Assembly: GCF_014645815.1 (NCBI RefSeq)
Contig: NZ_BMML01000016.1
Location: forward strand, 124,001 to 188,000
Source: Streptomyces fuscichromogenes
Lineage (GTDB): Bacteria; Actinomycetota; Actinomycetes; Streptomycetales; Streptomycetaceae
Reading direction: 5' to 3'
Length of the DNA: 64,000 nucleotides
Below are positions 1 through 9,169 of the stretch, piece by piece (positions within the stretch are counted from its first letter, which is position 1; each line of letters starts with the position of its first letter). The position numbers and the translations under genes are program-made. The notes beneath the pieces were generated by a model. It did no database searches, was not told the DNA's origin, and saw only the letters and a list, made by a program, of their open reading frames with translations.

Positions 1-6
1 GCGCGG

Positions 7-1548
7 GTGCCGGTGGTGCCCGCCGCCGACTGGGACAACCCGCTGCGTGACCCGCGCGACCGGCGGCTGCCGCGGGTGGCGGGTCCGTCGGGCCTGGTCA
101 TCTTCGGGGTGACCGGTGACCTGTCCCGCAAGAAGCTGATGCCGGCCGTCTACGACCTGGCCAACCGCGGCCTGCTGCCGCCGGGCTTCTCCCTGGTCGG
201 CTTCGCCCGCCGGGACTGGGCGGACCAGGACTTCGCGCAGGTCGTCCACGACGCGGTGCGCGAGCACTCCCGGACCCCGTTCCGCGAGGAGGTCTGGCAG
301 CAGCTCGCCGAGGGCATGCGGTTCATCCCGGGCGACTTCGACGACGACACGGCGTTCAAGCAGCTCAGGTCGGCCGTGGACGAGCTGGACTCGTCCCGGG
401 GCACCGGCGGCAACTTCGCCTTCTACCTCTCCGTGCCGCCGAAGTTCTTCCCCAAGGTCGTCCAGCAGCTGAAGAAGGTCGGCCTGGCGACCCCGCCGGA
501 GGGCTCCTGGCGGCGGGCGGTCATCGAGAAGCCGTTCGGCCACGACCTGGCCTCCGCGCAGGACCTGAACGCGGTCGTGCACGACGTGTTCGACCCGGAC
601 CAGGTGTTCCGCATCGACCACTACCTGGGCAAGGAGACCGTCCAGAACATCCTGGCGCTGCGCTTCGCCAACCAGATGTACGAGCCGATCTGGAACCGCT
701 CCTACGTCGACCACGTGCAGATCACCATGGCCGAGGACATCGGCATCGGCGGCCGGGCGGGCTACTACGACGGCATCGGCTCGGCCCGTGACGTCATCCA
801 GAACCACCTGCTCCAGCTGATGGCGCTCACCGCGATGGAGGAGCCGATCGCGTTCGACGCGGACGCGCTGCTCACCGAGAAGCTGAAGGTCCTCAAGTCG
901 GTGCGGCTGCCGGAGGAGCTGGGCCGGCACACGGTGCGCGGCCAGTACGCCGAGGGCTGGCAGGGCGGCGAGAAGGTGATCGGCTACCTCCAGGAGGACG
1001 GTATCGACCCGAAGTCGAAGACCGACACCTACGCGGCCGTCAAGCTCGGCATCGACAACCGCCGCTGGGCCGGCGTCCCCTTCTACCTGCGCACCGGCAA
1101 GCGGCTGGGGCGCCGGGTCACCGAGATCGCGGTGGTCTTCAAGCGGGCCCCGCACTCCCCCTTCGACTCCACGGCCACCGAGGAGCTCGGCGCGAACGCG
1201 ATCGTCATCCGCGTCCAGCCCGACGAGGGCATGACCGTCCGGTTCGGCTCCAAGGTGCCGGGCACCTCGATGGAGATCCGGGACGTCACGATGGACTTCG
1301 CGTACGGCGAGTCGTTCACCGAGTCCAGCCCGGAGGCGTACGAGCGGCTCATCCTGGATGTGCTGCTCGGCGACGCCAATTTGTTCCCTCGTCACCAGGA
1401 AGTGGAAGAGTCCTGGAAGATCCTCGACCCGATCGAGACGTACTGGGCAAAGCATGGTAAGCCCGCACAGTACGAGTCGGGCAGCTGGGGACCTCAGGAA
1501 GCCGACGAGATGCTCGCACGAGACGGACGGAGCTGGCGCAGGCCATGA
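7..1548 (+). CDS. zwf: glucose-6-phosphate 1-dehydrogenase
   Basis: Oxidises glucose 6-phosphate to 6-phosphogluconolactone with NADP+, the entry to the oxidative pentose phosphate pathway in the cytosol. The dinucleotide-binding motif GVTGDLSRKKL lies near residues 34-44 and the active-site signature RIDHYLGKE at 202-210, with His205 as the expected catalytic base. The length of 513 residues is normal for the family. The start is uncertain because it sits at the window edge: GTG codons occur at 7, 13 and 16, no ribosome binding site is visible, and the true start may lie outside. The stop overlaps the opcA start as ATGA. Together with opcA, pgi and gnd it forms one tightly coupled operon, which supports the assignment. 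Confidence 0.95.
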   Translation: MPVVPAADWDNPLRDPRDRRLPRVAGPSGLVIFGVTGDLSRKKLMPAVYDLANRGLLPPGFSLVGFARRDWADQDFAQVVHDAVREHSRTPFREEVWQQLAEGMRFIPGDFDDDTAFKQLRSAVDELDSSRGTGGNFAFYLSVPPKFFPKVVQQLKKVGLATPPEGSWRRAVIEKPFGHDLASAQDLNAVVHDVFDPDQVFRIDHYLGKETVQNILALRFANQMYEPIWNRSYVDHVQITMAEDIGIGGRAGYYDGIGSARDVIQNHLLQLMALTAMEEPIAFDADALLTEKLKVLKSVRLPEELGRHTVRGQYAEGWQGGEKVIGYLQEDGIDPKSKTDTYAAVKLGIDNRRWAGVPFYLRTGKRLGRRVTEIAVVFKRAPHSPFDSTATEELGANAIVIRVQPDEGMTVRFGSKVPGTSMEIRDVTMDFAYGESFTESSPEAYERLILDVLLGDANLFPRHQEVEESWKILDPIETYWAKHGKPAQYESGSWGPQEADEMLARDGRSWRRP

Positions 1549-2480
1549 AGATCGACCTGACCGACACCACGGCAAGCAAGATCAACAAGGCGCTGGTGCA
1601 GGGTCGCCGCGCCATCGGAACCCCTGCCGTGGGCATGGTCCTGACGATGGTGATCGTCACGGACGAGGAGAACGCCTACGACTCGATCAAGGCCGCCGAG
1701 GAGGCCTCGCACGAGCACCCCTCGCGCACCCTGGTCGTCATCAAGCGGCACGCCCGCACCCTGCGTGACCGCACCACGTCCCGGCTGGACGCCGAGGTCC
1801 GGGTCGGCTCCGAGGCCGGCACCGGCGAGACGGTCGTGCTGCGCACCTACGGCGAGGTCTCCGACCACGCCGACTCGGTGGTGCTGCCGCTGCTGCTGCC
1901 GGACGCCCCGGTGGTGGTGTGGTGGCCGGTGGAGGCCCCGGAGACCCCCTCCAAGGACCCGCTCGGCGCACTCGCCCAGCGCCGGATCACCGACCTGTAC
2001 GCGGTCGACCGGCCGATGCAGGTGCTGGAGACCCGCGCCCGCAACTACGCGCCCGGCGACACCGACCTCGCCTGGACCCGGCTCACCCTGTGGCGGTCCA
2101 TGCTGGCCGCCGCCCTCGACCAGGCCCGTGCCGACGTGACCTCGGCGGCCGTGGAGGCCGAGGCGGACAACCCGAGCGCCGAACTCCTCGCCCGCTGGCT
2201 GGAGGCCCGGCTGAAGGTCAAGGTGGACCGCGTGGTCTCCCCCGGCCCGGTCGTCACGAAGGTCCGGCTCGGCACCGCGACCGGCGAGATCGTCATCGAC
2301 CGCCCCGAGGGCCCGCTGGCCAGCCTGACCCTGCCGGGCCAGCCGCCGCGCACCCTCGCCCTGAAGGTCCGCCCCACCTCCGAACTCATCGCCGAGGAAC
2401 TGCGCCGCCTCGACGCCGACGAGATGTACGCCATCGCCCTGCGCGGCGAGGCAACCGAGGAGACCGCTTCCCATGTCTGA
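1545..2480 (+). CDS. opcA: glucose-6-phosphate dehydrogenase assembly protein OpcA
   Basis: OpcA is an allosteric or assembly factor that activates the neighbouring glucose-6-phosphate dehydrogenase in cyanobacteria and actinobacteria; it has no known catalytic reaction. The 311-residue product begins MKIDLTDTTASKINKAL and carries the VVWWPVEAP segment (about residue 125) that I associate with this family. The start overlaps the zwf stop by four bases and the end overlaps pgi by eight bases, so translation of the three genes is probably coupled. Position directly after zwf is the standard actinobacterial arrangement and is the main contextual support. Confidence 0.93.
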   Translation: MKIDLTDTTASKINKALVQGRRAIGTPAVGMVLTMVIVTDEENAYDSIKAAEEASHEHPSRTLVVIKRHARTLRDRTTSRLDAEVRVGSEAGTGETVVLRTYGEVSDHADSVVLPLLLPDAPVVVWWPVEAPETPSKDPLGALAQRRITDLYAVDRPMQVLETRARNYAPGDTDLAWTRLTLWRSMLAAALDQARADVTSAAVEAEADNPSAELLARWLEARLKVKVDRVVSPGPVVTKVRLGTATGEIVIDRPEGPLASLTLPGQPPRTLALKVRPTSELIAEELRRLDADEMYAIALRGEATEETASHV

Positions 2481-4113
2481 CACCCCCGAGCTCACCCGGC
2501 GACCCGAGTGGGCCGCCCTGGAGGACCACCGGGCCGAAGGACAGCCCGTCCTGCGTGAGCTGTTCGCGGCCGACCCGGCGCGCGCCGAGCGGTATGTCGT
2601 ACGGGTCGGCGACCTGTACATCGACTACAGCAAGCACCTGATCACGGACGAGACCCTCGCCCTGCTCCGGGAACTGGCCGCCGCCACCGACGTGTTCGGG
2701 CTGCGGGACGCCATGTTCCGCGGCGAGAAGATCAACATCACCGAGCGGCGGGCGGTCCTGCACACCGCCCTGCGCGCCCCGCGCGACGCGGTGGTCGAGG
2801 TCGACGGCGAGAACGTGGTGCCGCAGGTGCACGCGGTCCTCGACAAGATGGCCGACTTCGCCGGGCGGGTGCGCTCGGGCGAGTGGACCGGGCACACCGG
2901 CAGGCGCATCCGCAACGTCGTCAATATCGGCATCGGCGGCTCCGACCTGGGCCCGGCGATGGCCTACGAGGCCCTGCGGGCTTTCACCGCACGGGAGTTG
3001 ACGTTCCGCTTCGTCTCCAACGTGGACGGCGCGGACCTGCACGAGGCGACCCGCGACCTGGACCCGGCGGAGACGCTGTTCATCGTCGCCTCGAAGACGT
3101 TCACCACGATCGAGACGATCACCAACGCCACCTCGGCCCGCACCTGGCTCCTGGACGGGCTGGGAGGCGACGAGAAGGCGGTGGCCAGGCACTTCGTGGC
3201 ACTGTCGACGAACGCCGGGAAGGTGACGGAGTTCGGCATCGACCCGGACAACATGTTCGAGTTCTGGGACTGGGTCGGCGGCCGCTACTCCTACGACTCC
3301 GCCATCGGCCTCTCGCTGATGATCGCCATCGGCCCGGACCGGTTCCGCGAGATGCTCGACGGCTTCCACCTGGTCGACGAGCACTTCCGCACCGCCCCCG
3401 CCGAGGCCAACGCGCCTCTGCTGCTGGGCCTGCTGGGCGTCTGGTACGGCAACTTCCACGACGCCCAGTCGCACGCGGTGCTGCCCTACAGCCACTACCT
3501 GTCGAAGTTCACGGCGTATCTCCAGCAGCTGGACATGGAGTCCAACGGCAAGTCGGTGGACCGGGAGGGCCGGCCGGTCCAGTGGCAGACGGGTCCCGTG
3601 GTGTGGGGCACGCCGGGCACCAACGGCCAGCACGCGTACTACCAGTTGATCCACCAGGGCACCAAGCTGATCCCGGCGGACTTCATCGGCTTCGCCGAGC
3701 CGGTCGCCGAGCTGAGCGGTGAACTGAAGGCGCAGCACGACCTGCTGATGGCGAACTTCTTCGCCCAGACCCAGGCGCTGGCCTTCGGCAAGACCGCCGA
3801 CGAGGCCCGCGCGGAGGGCGTGGCCGAGGAGCAGGTGGCGCACCGCACCTTCAAGGGCAACCACCCCACCACCACGGTCCTGGCCCGCGAACTGACCCCG
3901 TCGGTCCTCGGCCAGCTGATCGCCCTCTACGAGCACAAGGTCTTCGTGCAGGGCGCGATCTGGAACATCGACTCCTTCGACCAGTGGGGCGTGGAGCTGG
4001 GCAAGGTCCTCGCCAAGCGCATCGAGCCCGCGCTCACCGAGGGCGCCGAGGTCCCCGGCCTCGACCCGTCCACCACCGCCCTCGTCTCGACGTACCGAAC
4101 GCTTAGGAAGTGA
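2473..4113 (+). CDS. pgi: glucose-6-phosphate isomerase
   Basis: Interconverts glucose 6-phosphate and fructose 6-phosphate in the cytosol, linking glycolysis and the pentose phosphate pathway. The 546-residue protein has both family signatures: DWVGGRYSYDSAIG in the middle and GTPGTNGQHAYYQLIHQGT towards the C-terminal half, with the GxNGQHA element that contributes to the active site. A phosphate-binding NIGIGGSDLGPAMAYEAL segment lies near residue 155. The length is normal for the single-domain bacterial/eukaryotic form. It overlaps opcA upstream by eight bases and gnd downstream by four, so it belongs to the same transcript. Clustering with zwf and gnd suggests cycling of hexose phosphates through the oxidative branch for NADPH. 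Confidence 0.95.
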   Translation: MSDTPELTRRPEWAALEDHRAEGQPVLRELFAADPARAERYVVRVGDLYIDYSKHLITDETLALLRELAAATDVFGLRDAMFRGEKINITERRAVLHTALRAPRDAVVEVDGENVVPQVHAVLDKMADFAGRVRSGEWTGHTGRRIRNVVNIGIGGSDLGPAMAYEALRAFTARELTFRFVSNVDGADLHEATRDLDPAETLFIVASKTFTTIETITNATSARTWLLDGLGGDEKAVARHFVALSTNAGKVTEFGIDPDNMFEFWDWVGGRYSYDSAIGLSLMIAIGPDRFREMLDGFHLVDEHFRTAPAEANAPLLLGLLGVWYGNFHDAQSHAVLPYSHYLSKFTAYLQQLDMESNGKSVDREGRPVQWQTGPVVWGTPGTNGQHAYYQLIHQGTKLIPADFIGFAEPVAELSGELKAQHDLLMANFFAQTQALAFGKTADEARAEGVAEEQVAHRTFKGNHPTTTVLARELTPSVLGQLIALYEHKVFVQGAIWNIDSFDQWGVELGKVLAKRIEPALTEGAEVPGLDPSTTALVSTYRTLRK

Positions 4114-4997
4114 ACGACATGCAGCTCGGACTGATCGGCCTCGGCAAGATGGGCGGCAACATGCGCGAGCGGATCCGCCGCGCAGGGCACACCGTCATCG
4201 GCTACGACCGCAACCCCGACGTCTCCGACGTCAAGTCCCTGGAAGAACTGGTCGAGAAGCTCGACGCCCCGCGCGTGGTGTGGGTGATGGTCCCGGCGGG
4301 CCACGCCACCCAGTCCGTCGTCGACGAGCTGAAGGACCTGCTGTCCGAGGGCGACACCGTGGTGGACGGCGGCAACTCCCGCTGGACGGACGACGAGAAG
4401 CACGCCGCCGAACTCGCCATCAAGGGCATCGGCTTCGTCGACGCCGGGGTCTCCGGCGGTGTGTGGGGCCTGCAGAACGGCTACGCCCTGATGGTCGGCG
4501 GCGACAAGCAGCACGTCGAGCGGCTGCACCCGATCTTCGAGGCGCTCAAGCCGGAGGGCCCGTACGGCTATGTCCACGCCGGCAAGGTCGGCGCCGGGCA
4601 CTTCTCCAAGATGGTCCACAACGGCATCGAGTACGCCATGATGCAGGCGTACGCGGAGGGCTGGGAGCTTCTTGAGAAGGTCAAGTCGGTGGACAACGTC
4701 CGTGAGGTCTACCGCTCCTGGCAGGAGGGCACGGTCATCCGTTCCTGGCTGCTCGACCTCGCGGTCAACGCGCTGGACGACGACGAGCACCTGGACAAGC
4801 TGAAGGGCTTCGCGCAGGACTCGGGCGAGGGCCGCTGGACGGTCGAGGCGGCCATCGACAACGCGGTGCCGCTGCCCGCGATCACGGCCTCCCTGTTCGC
4901 CCGGTTCGCGTCCCGCCAGGACGACTCCCCGCAGATGAAGATGATCGCGGCGCTGCGCAACCAGTTCGGCGGACACGCCGTCGAGTCGAAGGAGTAG
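4110..4997 (+). CDS. gnd: 6-phosphogluconate dehydrogenase, decarboxylating (short form)
   Basis: Oxidatively decarboxylates 6-phosphogluconate to ribulose 5-phosphate. The N-terminal nucleotide-binding stretch GLIGLGKMGGNM (residues 6-17) is followed by the substrate-binding elements VDGGNSRW and GVSGGVWGLQNGY, and by GHFSKMVHNGIEY, which carries the expected catalytic lysine. At 295 residues it belongs to the short Gnd/GntZ subfamily rather than the roughly 470-residue enteric type. The GTG start overlaps the pgi stop as GTGA; an ATG at 4119 is an in-frame alternative. Cofactor preference (NAD+ or NADP+) cannot be read from sequence here. It completes the oxidative branch with zwf. Confidence 0.92.
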   Translation: MNDMQLGLIGLGKMGGNMRERIRRAGHTVIGYDRNPDVSDVKSLEELVEKLDAPRVVWVMVPAGHATQSVVDELKDLLSEGDTVVDGGNSRWTDDEKHAAELAIKGIGFVDAGVSGGVWGLQNGYALMVGGDKQHVERLHPIFEALKPEGPYGYVHAGKVGAGHFSKMVHNGIEYAMMQAYAEGWELLEKVKSVDNVREVYRSWQEGTVIRSWLLDLAVNALDDDEHLDKLKGFAQDSGEGRWTVEAAIDNAVPLPAITASLFARFASRQDDSPQMKMIAALRNQFGGHAVESKE

Positions 4998-5003
4998 GGC
5001 GCC

Positions 5004-5597
5004 GTGGGGGACCTTCTTCTGGTCCGCCACGGTGAGACGGAGTGGAGCGTGTCGGGACAGCACACCAGCTGGACCGACCTGCCCCTCACCCAGCACGGCG
5101 AGGAACAGGCCAAGTCACTCGCTCCGCTCCTCACCGACCGGACCTATGCACTGGTTCTGGCCAGCCCGCTGGACCGCGCGATACGCACGGCCGAACTGGC
5201 CGGTCTGCCCGGGGTCGTGGCCGACCCCGACCTGCACGAATGGGACTACGGCGGCTACGAGGGCATCACCACGGCGGAGATCCACCGCTCCCGCCCGGAC
5301 TGGTACCTGTGGACCGACGGCGTGCCCCCGGGCCCGGAGGGCCACCCCGGTGAGTCGCCGGAACAGATCGGCGCACGGGCCGACCGGGTGCTCAGGAAGG
5401 TCGAGGCGGCACTCACCAGCGGCACCGGTGACGTGATCCTGGTGGCCCACGCCCACTTCCTGCGCGTGCTGACGGCGCGCCGCCTGGGGCTGCCGCCCGC
5501 CGAGGGCAGGCTGTTCCAGTTGGCGACCGGCACGGTCAGCCGGTTGTCCACCGAGCACGGGTGGCCCGTGATCACCGAGTGGAACAAGCGGCCGTAG
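5004..5597 (+). CDS. histidine phosphatase family protein
   Basis: A 197-residue member of the phosphoglycerate mutase/acid phosphatase superfamily. The phosphoaccepting motif LLVRHGETEW places the catalytic His at residue 9, and the second conserved His lies in ILVAHAHFLRVL near residue 152. These residues point to a phosphomonoesterase that works through a phosphohistidine; the substrate is not predictable, although the operon position makes a sugar phosphate likely. The GTG start has an AAGGAG ribosome binding site about nine bases upstream and lies six bases after the gnd stop. A strong hairpin follows, so this is the last gene of the pentose phosphate operon. Confidence 0.85.
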   Translation: MGDLLLVRHGETEWSVSGQHTSWTDLPLTQHGEEQAKSLAPLLTDRTYALVLASPLDRAIRTAELAGLPGVVADPDLHEWDYGGYEGITTAEIHRSRPDWYLWTDGVPPGPEGHPGESPEQIGARADRVLRKVEAALTSGTGDVILVAHAHFLRVLTARRLGLPPAEGRLFQLATGTVSRLSTEHGWPVITEWNKRP

Positions 5598-5604
5598 CGG
5601 ACCT

Positions 5605-5642
5605 CGAAGCGGCCCGCCAGTGACAACTGGTGGGCCGCTTCG
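5605..5642 (+). terminator. rho-independent-type hairpin after the pentose phosphate operon
   Basis: Seventeen-base arms (5605-5621 and 5626-5642) pair with a single G-T wobble around a four-base loop, GACA. It lies eight bases after the phosphatase stop. No T tract follows, which is usual for Streptomyces terminators. Confidence 0.85.
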
Positions 5643-5802
5643 TCATGTTGGCGCCCGGCAATCCTCCGGCGGCGCTCGGGAAAGTTTCTACGGCCCATTT
5701 CCTAACCCCTTGTCGAAAGTCCCGGGAAGCCCATAGCCTTGCGCCGCGCCGGTGCCGTCGTACGACCCGGCCCGGCCGTGACGGGATGGGAGGGGCAGCC
5801 GC

Positions 5803-7047
5803 GTGAAGCGCACATCGCGTGACATCCGCACCGCGAACCGCTACGAGGTGCTGCGCCAGATCATCGCCCAGTCCCCCACCTCCCGGCAGACGCTGGCGGC
5901 CGCCACCGGGCTGAGCGTGGCCACCGTCGCCACCCTCGTCGGCGAGCTGCTTGACCTCCGGATGATCACGGAGGTCGGCTTCGAGGACTCCGCGGGCGGC
6001 CGGCCCCGGGGGCTCGTCGCGGTGAACGCCTCGGGCGGCGCGCTGATCGGCGTCGACATGGCGGAGACCTACGTCCGGGTGGAACTGTTCGACCTGGGGC
6101 TGAACGTGCTGGCCCGCGCGGTGGAGGACATGCGCCCCGGGGAGAGCCGGCCGGAGCAGGCGGTGGGCCAGGTGGCCGCGGCGGTCGGCGCGGTGGTCGC
6201 CCAGGCCGGGATCGAGGGCGCGCGGGTGCTGGGCGTCGGGGTGAGCGTGCCGGGGCAGGTGGACCGGGCCACCGGCATCGCCGAGTACGCGCCCAACTGG
6301 GACTGGCACGACGTGCCGTTGCTCGACCTGCTCGCCGAGTACATCGCCTACCCCCTGCACCTGGACAACCCGCTGCGGGCGAGCGCGGTGGCCGAGCTGT
6401 GGTTCGGGGCGGCGCGCGGCCGCGAGGACGCCGTGGTGGTGAACCTCGGGACCGGGGTGGGCGCCGGACTGGTCCTCGGCGGCGGCCTGTACCGGGGGGT
6501 CAGCAACAGCGCCGGGGAGTGGGGCCACACGACGCTGGTCCTGGACGGGCGGCTGTGCCACTGCGGCAACCACGGCTGCGTCGAGACGTACGTCGGCGCC
6601 CCCGGCATCATGCTCAACCTGCGCGAACTCGGCCCCCGCAGCCCGCTGTTGCACCCCGAGGACCAGACGGCCACCATCGACGCCCTGGCCCTGGGGGTCG
6701 CCGCGGGCGACCCGGTGGCCGTCAAGGTGGTCCGCGACACGGCCCGTTACCTGGGCGCGGGCATCGCGGACCTGGTGAACGTGTACAACCCCGAGGTGGT
6801 CGTGCTCAGCAGCTGGGTCGCCAAGAAGCTGGGCGCACCGCTGCTCGACGAAGTACGCGAGGCCGTCCGACGGCACGCGCTGCGGCGGCCGTTCGCCGCC
6901 ACCGAGATCGTCCTCTCTCCCGTCCCCACCGACCCGGTCTGCCTGGGCGCGGCCACGTTCGCCCTGGAGGGCGCCCTGCAGGCCGTGGGACAGAGGTCAC
7001 CGAAACGCACCACCCCCGCACGGAGCCGAACCGCACCGCCTTCATGA
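5803..7047 (+). CDS. ROK-family transcriptional regulator
   Basis: A 414-residue cytoplasmic DNA-binding regulator. The N-terminal winged helix-turn-helix (about residues 20-65) contains SRQTLAAATGLSVATVATLV. The ROK sugar-kinase-like domain follows, with NLGTGVGAGLVLGGGL and the zinc motif CHCGNHGCVE (CxCGxxGC). Such regulators usually repress sugar-uptake genes and are released by a sugar or sugar phosphate. The GTG start has a GGAGGGG site 8-14 bases upstream. The stop sits just before the start of the secreted GH30 gene, so regulator and enzyme are probably co-transcribed. The locus downstream (ABC importer, beta-galactosidase) makes galactose-containing oligosaccharides the likely inducer; that is inference from context. 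Confidence 0.9.
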   Translation: MKRTSRDIRTANRYEVLRQIIAQSPTSRQTLAAATGLSVATVATLVGELLDLRMITEVGFEDSAGGRPRGLVAVNASGGALIGVDMAETYVRVELFDLGLNVLARAVEDMRPGESRPEQAVGQVAAAVGAVVAQAGIEGARVLGVGVSVPGQVDRATGIAEYAPNWDWHDVPLLDLLAEYIAYPLHLDNPLRASAVAELWFGAARGREDAVVVNLGTGVGAGLVLGGGLYRGVSNSAGEWGHTTLVLDGRLCHCGNHGCVETYVGAPGIMLNLRELGPRSPLLHPEDQTATIDALALGVAAGDPVAVKVVRDTARYLGAGIADLVNVYNPEVVVLSSWVAKKLGAPLLDEVREAVRRHALRRPFAATEIVLSPVPTDPVCLGAATFALEGALQAVGQRSPKRTTPARSRTAPPS

Positions 7048-7064
7048 CGACGGAAGGGATGCAC

Positions 7065-8909
7065 GTGTCTCACCCCCACCGCAGGAGATCGGTTCTCCTG
7101 ACGGCCGCGGCCGCACTGGCCGTCGCCGGACCCCTGATATCCGCCCCGCCCACCTCGGCCGCCACCGGCACCGCCGCCGCGGCCGAGGTCTCCCCGCACG
7201 CCGCCCAGACCATCGACGACATCGGCGCCTCGGGCGCCTGGTGGGTCAACGACCTGCAGCACTTCTCCCCCAAGGTCCAGGCCCGGGTGGCGAAGCTGCT
7301 GTTCTCCAAGAAGGGCCTGGACCTCAGTTCGTACCGCTACAACATCGGCGGCGGCGGGGTCGCGGTCAGCACCCCGGCGCGGGTCGCCGAGGACTTCCTG
7401 AACGCCGACGGCTCCTACGACTGGAGCAGGGACAAGGGCGGCCGGACCTTCCTCAGGTACGCCGCGAAGTACGGCGTCGAGGACCTGATCGGCTTCGTCA
7501 ACAGCGCGCCCGCCCAGTGGACCACCAACGGGCAGAGCTGCGGCGGCCAGTTGAAGGCGGAGAACGAGACCGCCTACGCGAACTACATCGCCGACGTCAC
7601 CGACCACTTCGCCCGCCAGGGCGTGAAGCTGGACTACATCAGCCCCTTCAACGAACCCGACAACGACTTCGGTTCGTGCGGCCAGGAGGGCATGCAGGTC
7701 ACGGTCGACCAGCGGGACGACATCGTGCGGGCGCTCGGTGCCGAGCAGCGGGCCCGGCACCAGAAGACCTCGGTCATCGCGGACGAGTCGAGCCAGACGA
7801 CCCAGTTCGTCTCCGAACTCCCGCAGTGGATCTCGCAGCCGGACACCGCGCAGTACGTGTCCGCGCTGGCCCACCACACCTACAACAACCCCAGCGACGG
7901 CCAGCTCGGCAACGTCTACGAGACGTCGAGGACCGTCGGCCAGAAGTCCTGGGCCTCGGAGATCTGCTGCTTCGGCAAGGGCTCGACGGGCTGGAACCAG
8001 GAGTACGACCCGTCGATCGACAACGCCCTGCTGATGTCCCGGATCATCTACAAGGACTTCGCGAGCGCCCACGACTCGGCCTTCCAGTGGTGGGTGGCAC
8101 TGGCCAGCGGCTACGGCACCGACCCGTACGCGAAGAACGACGTCGGCTGGAACGACGGCCTGATCTACTACGACCCCGACTACGCGACGAACGGCAACCA
8201 GACGCTGTACTTCACCAAGCGGTACTACGCGCTGGGCCAGTACAGCAAGTTCGTGAAACCCGGCTCGGTCGCGCACAACGTGACCGGGGCGCCGGACGGG
8301 GTCGAGGTGTCGTCGTACGACAGGGACGGCAAGTGGGTGGTCGTGGTGAACAACCAGAACGCCACCGACACCCCGCTGAGCCTGCACTTCAACAGCGCGA
8401 CACCGGTTCGGGCCAGGGAGGCGGTGCGCACGTCGGCCACCGAGGACTGGGCCGACGTCGCGAAACCGTCGGTGAGCGCGGGGACGGTCGCCACGACACT
8501 GGCGGCCCGCTCGATCACGACGTACGTCTTCGACCAGAAGGGCCACGGCAGTTCGGCGGTCACCGGCGCGCTGGTGGGCAAGCAGTCCGGCAAGTGCCTG
8601 ACGGCGGACGCCACCGGGGCCGCCATCGCCACCTGCACGGGCGCCGCGGACCAGTCCTGGTCGTACGACGCGAACGGCACCCTGAAGGGCGCGAACGGCT
8701 ATCTGACGGCCTCCGGTTCCGGTCTGACGGTCACCGCCGATCCCACCGGCGACGCGAGCGGGCGCTGGCTGCTGAACGCCAACGGCCAGATCCTCGGCGA
8801 GGCGTCCGGCAAGTGCCTGGACGTCAGCGGACAGTCCACCGCCGACGGCGGCAAGGTGATCCTCTACAGCTGCAACAGCGGCACCAATGAGGTCTGGACC
8901 AGACAGTAA
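7065..8909 (+). CDS. secreted GH30-family glycosidase with C-terminal ricin-type lectin domain (probable endo-beta-1,6-galactanase)
   Basis: A 614-residue exported enzyme. A signal peptide with HRRR then a hydrophobic core ends near residue 32. The catalytic domain carries SPFNEPDND with the presumed acid/base Glu197 and WASEICC with the presumed nucleophile Glu299, typical of clan GH-A family 30. From about residue 495 a ricin B-like (CBM13) domain shows two GKCL repeats. The GTG start at 7065 is chosen because GGAAGGG ends six bases upstream; ATG codons at 7044 (overlapping the ROK stop) and 7059 are alternatives. The substrate is inferred: related GH30 enzymes cleave beta-1,6-galactan, and a beta-galactosidase lies in the same locus. 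Beta-1,6-glucanase is the main alternative. Confidence 0.85.
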   Translation: MSHPHRRRSVLLTAAAALAVAGPLISAPPTSAATGTAAAAEVSPHAAQTIDDIGASGAWWVNDLQHFSPKVQARVAKLLFSKKGLDLSSYRYNIGGGGVAVSTPARVAEDFLNADGSYDWSRDKGGRTFLRYAAKYGVEDLIGFVNSAPAQWTTNGQSCGGQLKAENETAYANYIADVTDHFARQGVKLDYISPFNEPDNDFGSCGQEGMQVTVDQRDDIVRALGAEQRARHQKTSVIADESSQTTQFVSELPQWISQPDTAQYVSALAHHTYNNPSDGQLGNVYETSRTVGQKSWASEICCFGKGSTGWNQEYDPSIDNALLMSRIIYKDFASAHDSAFQWWVALASGYGTDPYAKNDVGWNDGLIYYDPDYATNGNQTLYFTKRYYALGQYSKFVKPGSVAHNVTGAPDGVEVSSYDRDGKWVVVVNNQNATDTPLSLHFNSATPVRAREAVRTSATEDWADVAKPSVSAGTVATTLAARSITTYVFDQKGHGSSAVTGALVGKQSGKCLTADATGAAIATCTGAADQSWSYDANGTLKGANGYLTASGSGLTVTADPTGDASGRWLLNANGQILGEASGKCLDVSGQSTADGGKVILYSCNSGTNEVWTRQ

Positions 8910-8930
8910 CCGCACCTCACCGCCCCGACC

Positions 8931-8964
8931 GAGGGCCGCCGGCCACCCCCTGGCCCGGCGGCTC
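8931..8964 (+). terminator. bulged hairpin after the GH30 gene
   Basis: Arms built on CCGCCGG and CCGGCGG, extended by GAG/CTC and CCA/TGG with a two-base bulge, form a stem about 20 bases after the stop codon. It separates the enzyme from the importer genes. The stem is imperfect, so it may be only a weak terminator. Confidence 0.55.
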
Positions 8965-9042
8965 TCAACTCACCCTGCTTTCCCCCCTGTTCGTCATCCC
9001 GAACCAGGTACAACGTTTCGCGCAGACTTCGTCCAACCTCTT

Positions 9043-9066
9043 GCCGAAGTGTTAGCCGAAGGTTAA
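9043..9066 (+). promoter_or_regulatory. tandem 12-bp direct repeat upstream of the sugar-binding protein gene
   Basis: Two adjacent units, GCCGAAGTGTTA and GCCGAAGGTTAA, share GCCGAAG plus a TTA core and start exactly 12 bp apart, about 100 bp before the binding-protein start. The segment is more AT-rich than its surroundings, as expected for a promoter-operator. The ROK regulator upstream is the obvious candidate ligand, but no binding evidence exists. A separate ACAACGTTTC sequence near 9010 resembles a LacI-type core. Confidence 0.4.
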
Positions 9067-9169
9067 CGTCCCGCTCCGCAACACAATTTCGGCCATCTGG
9101 CTCCCGAGGTTTTCAGGGCCTCCCACAGCCGTAGAACCGCAGCCGCACTCGACAGACAAGGACGTCAGC

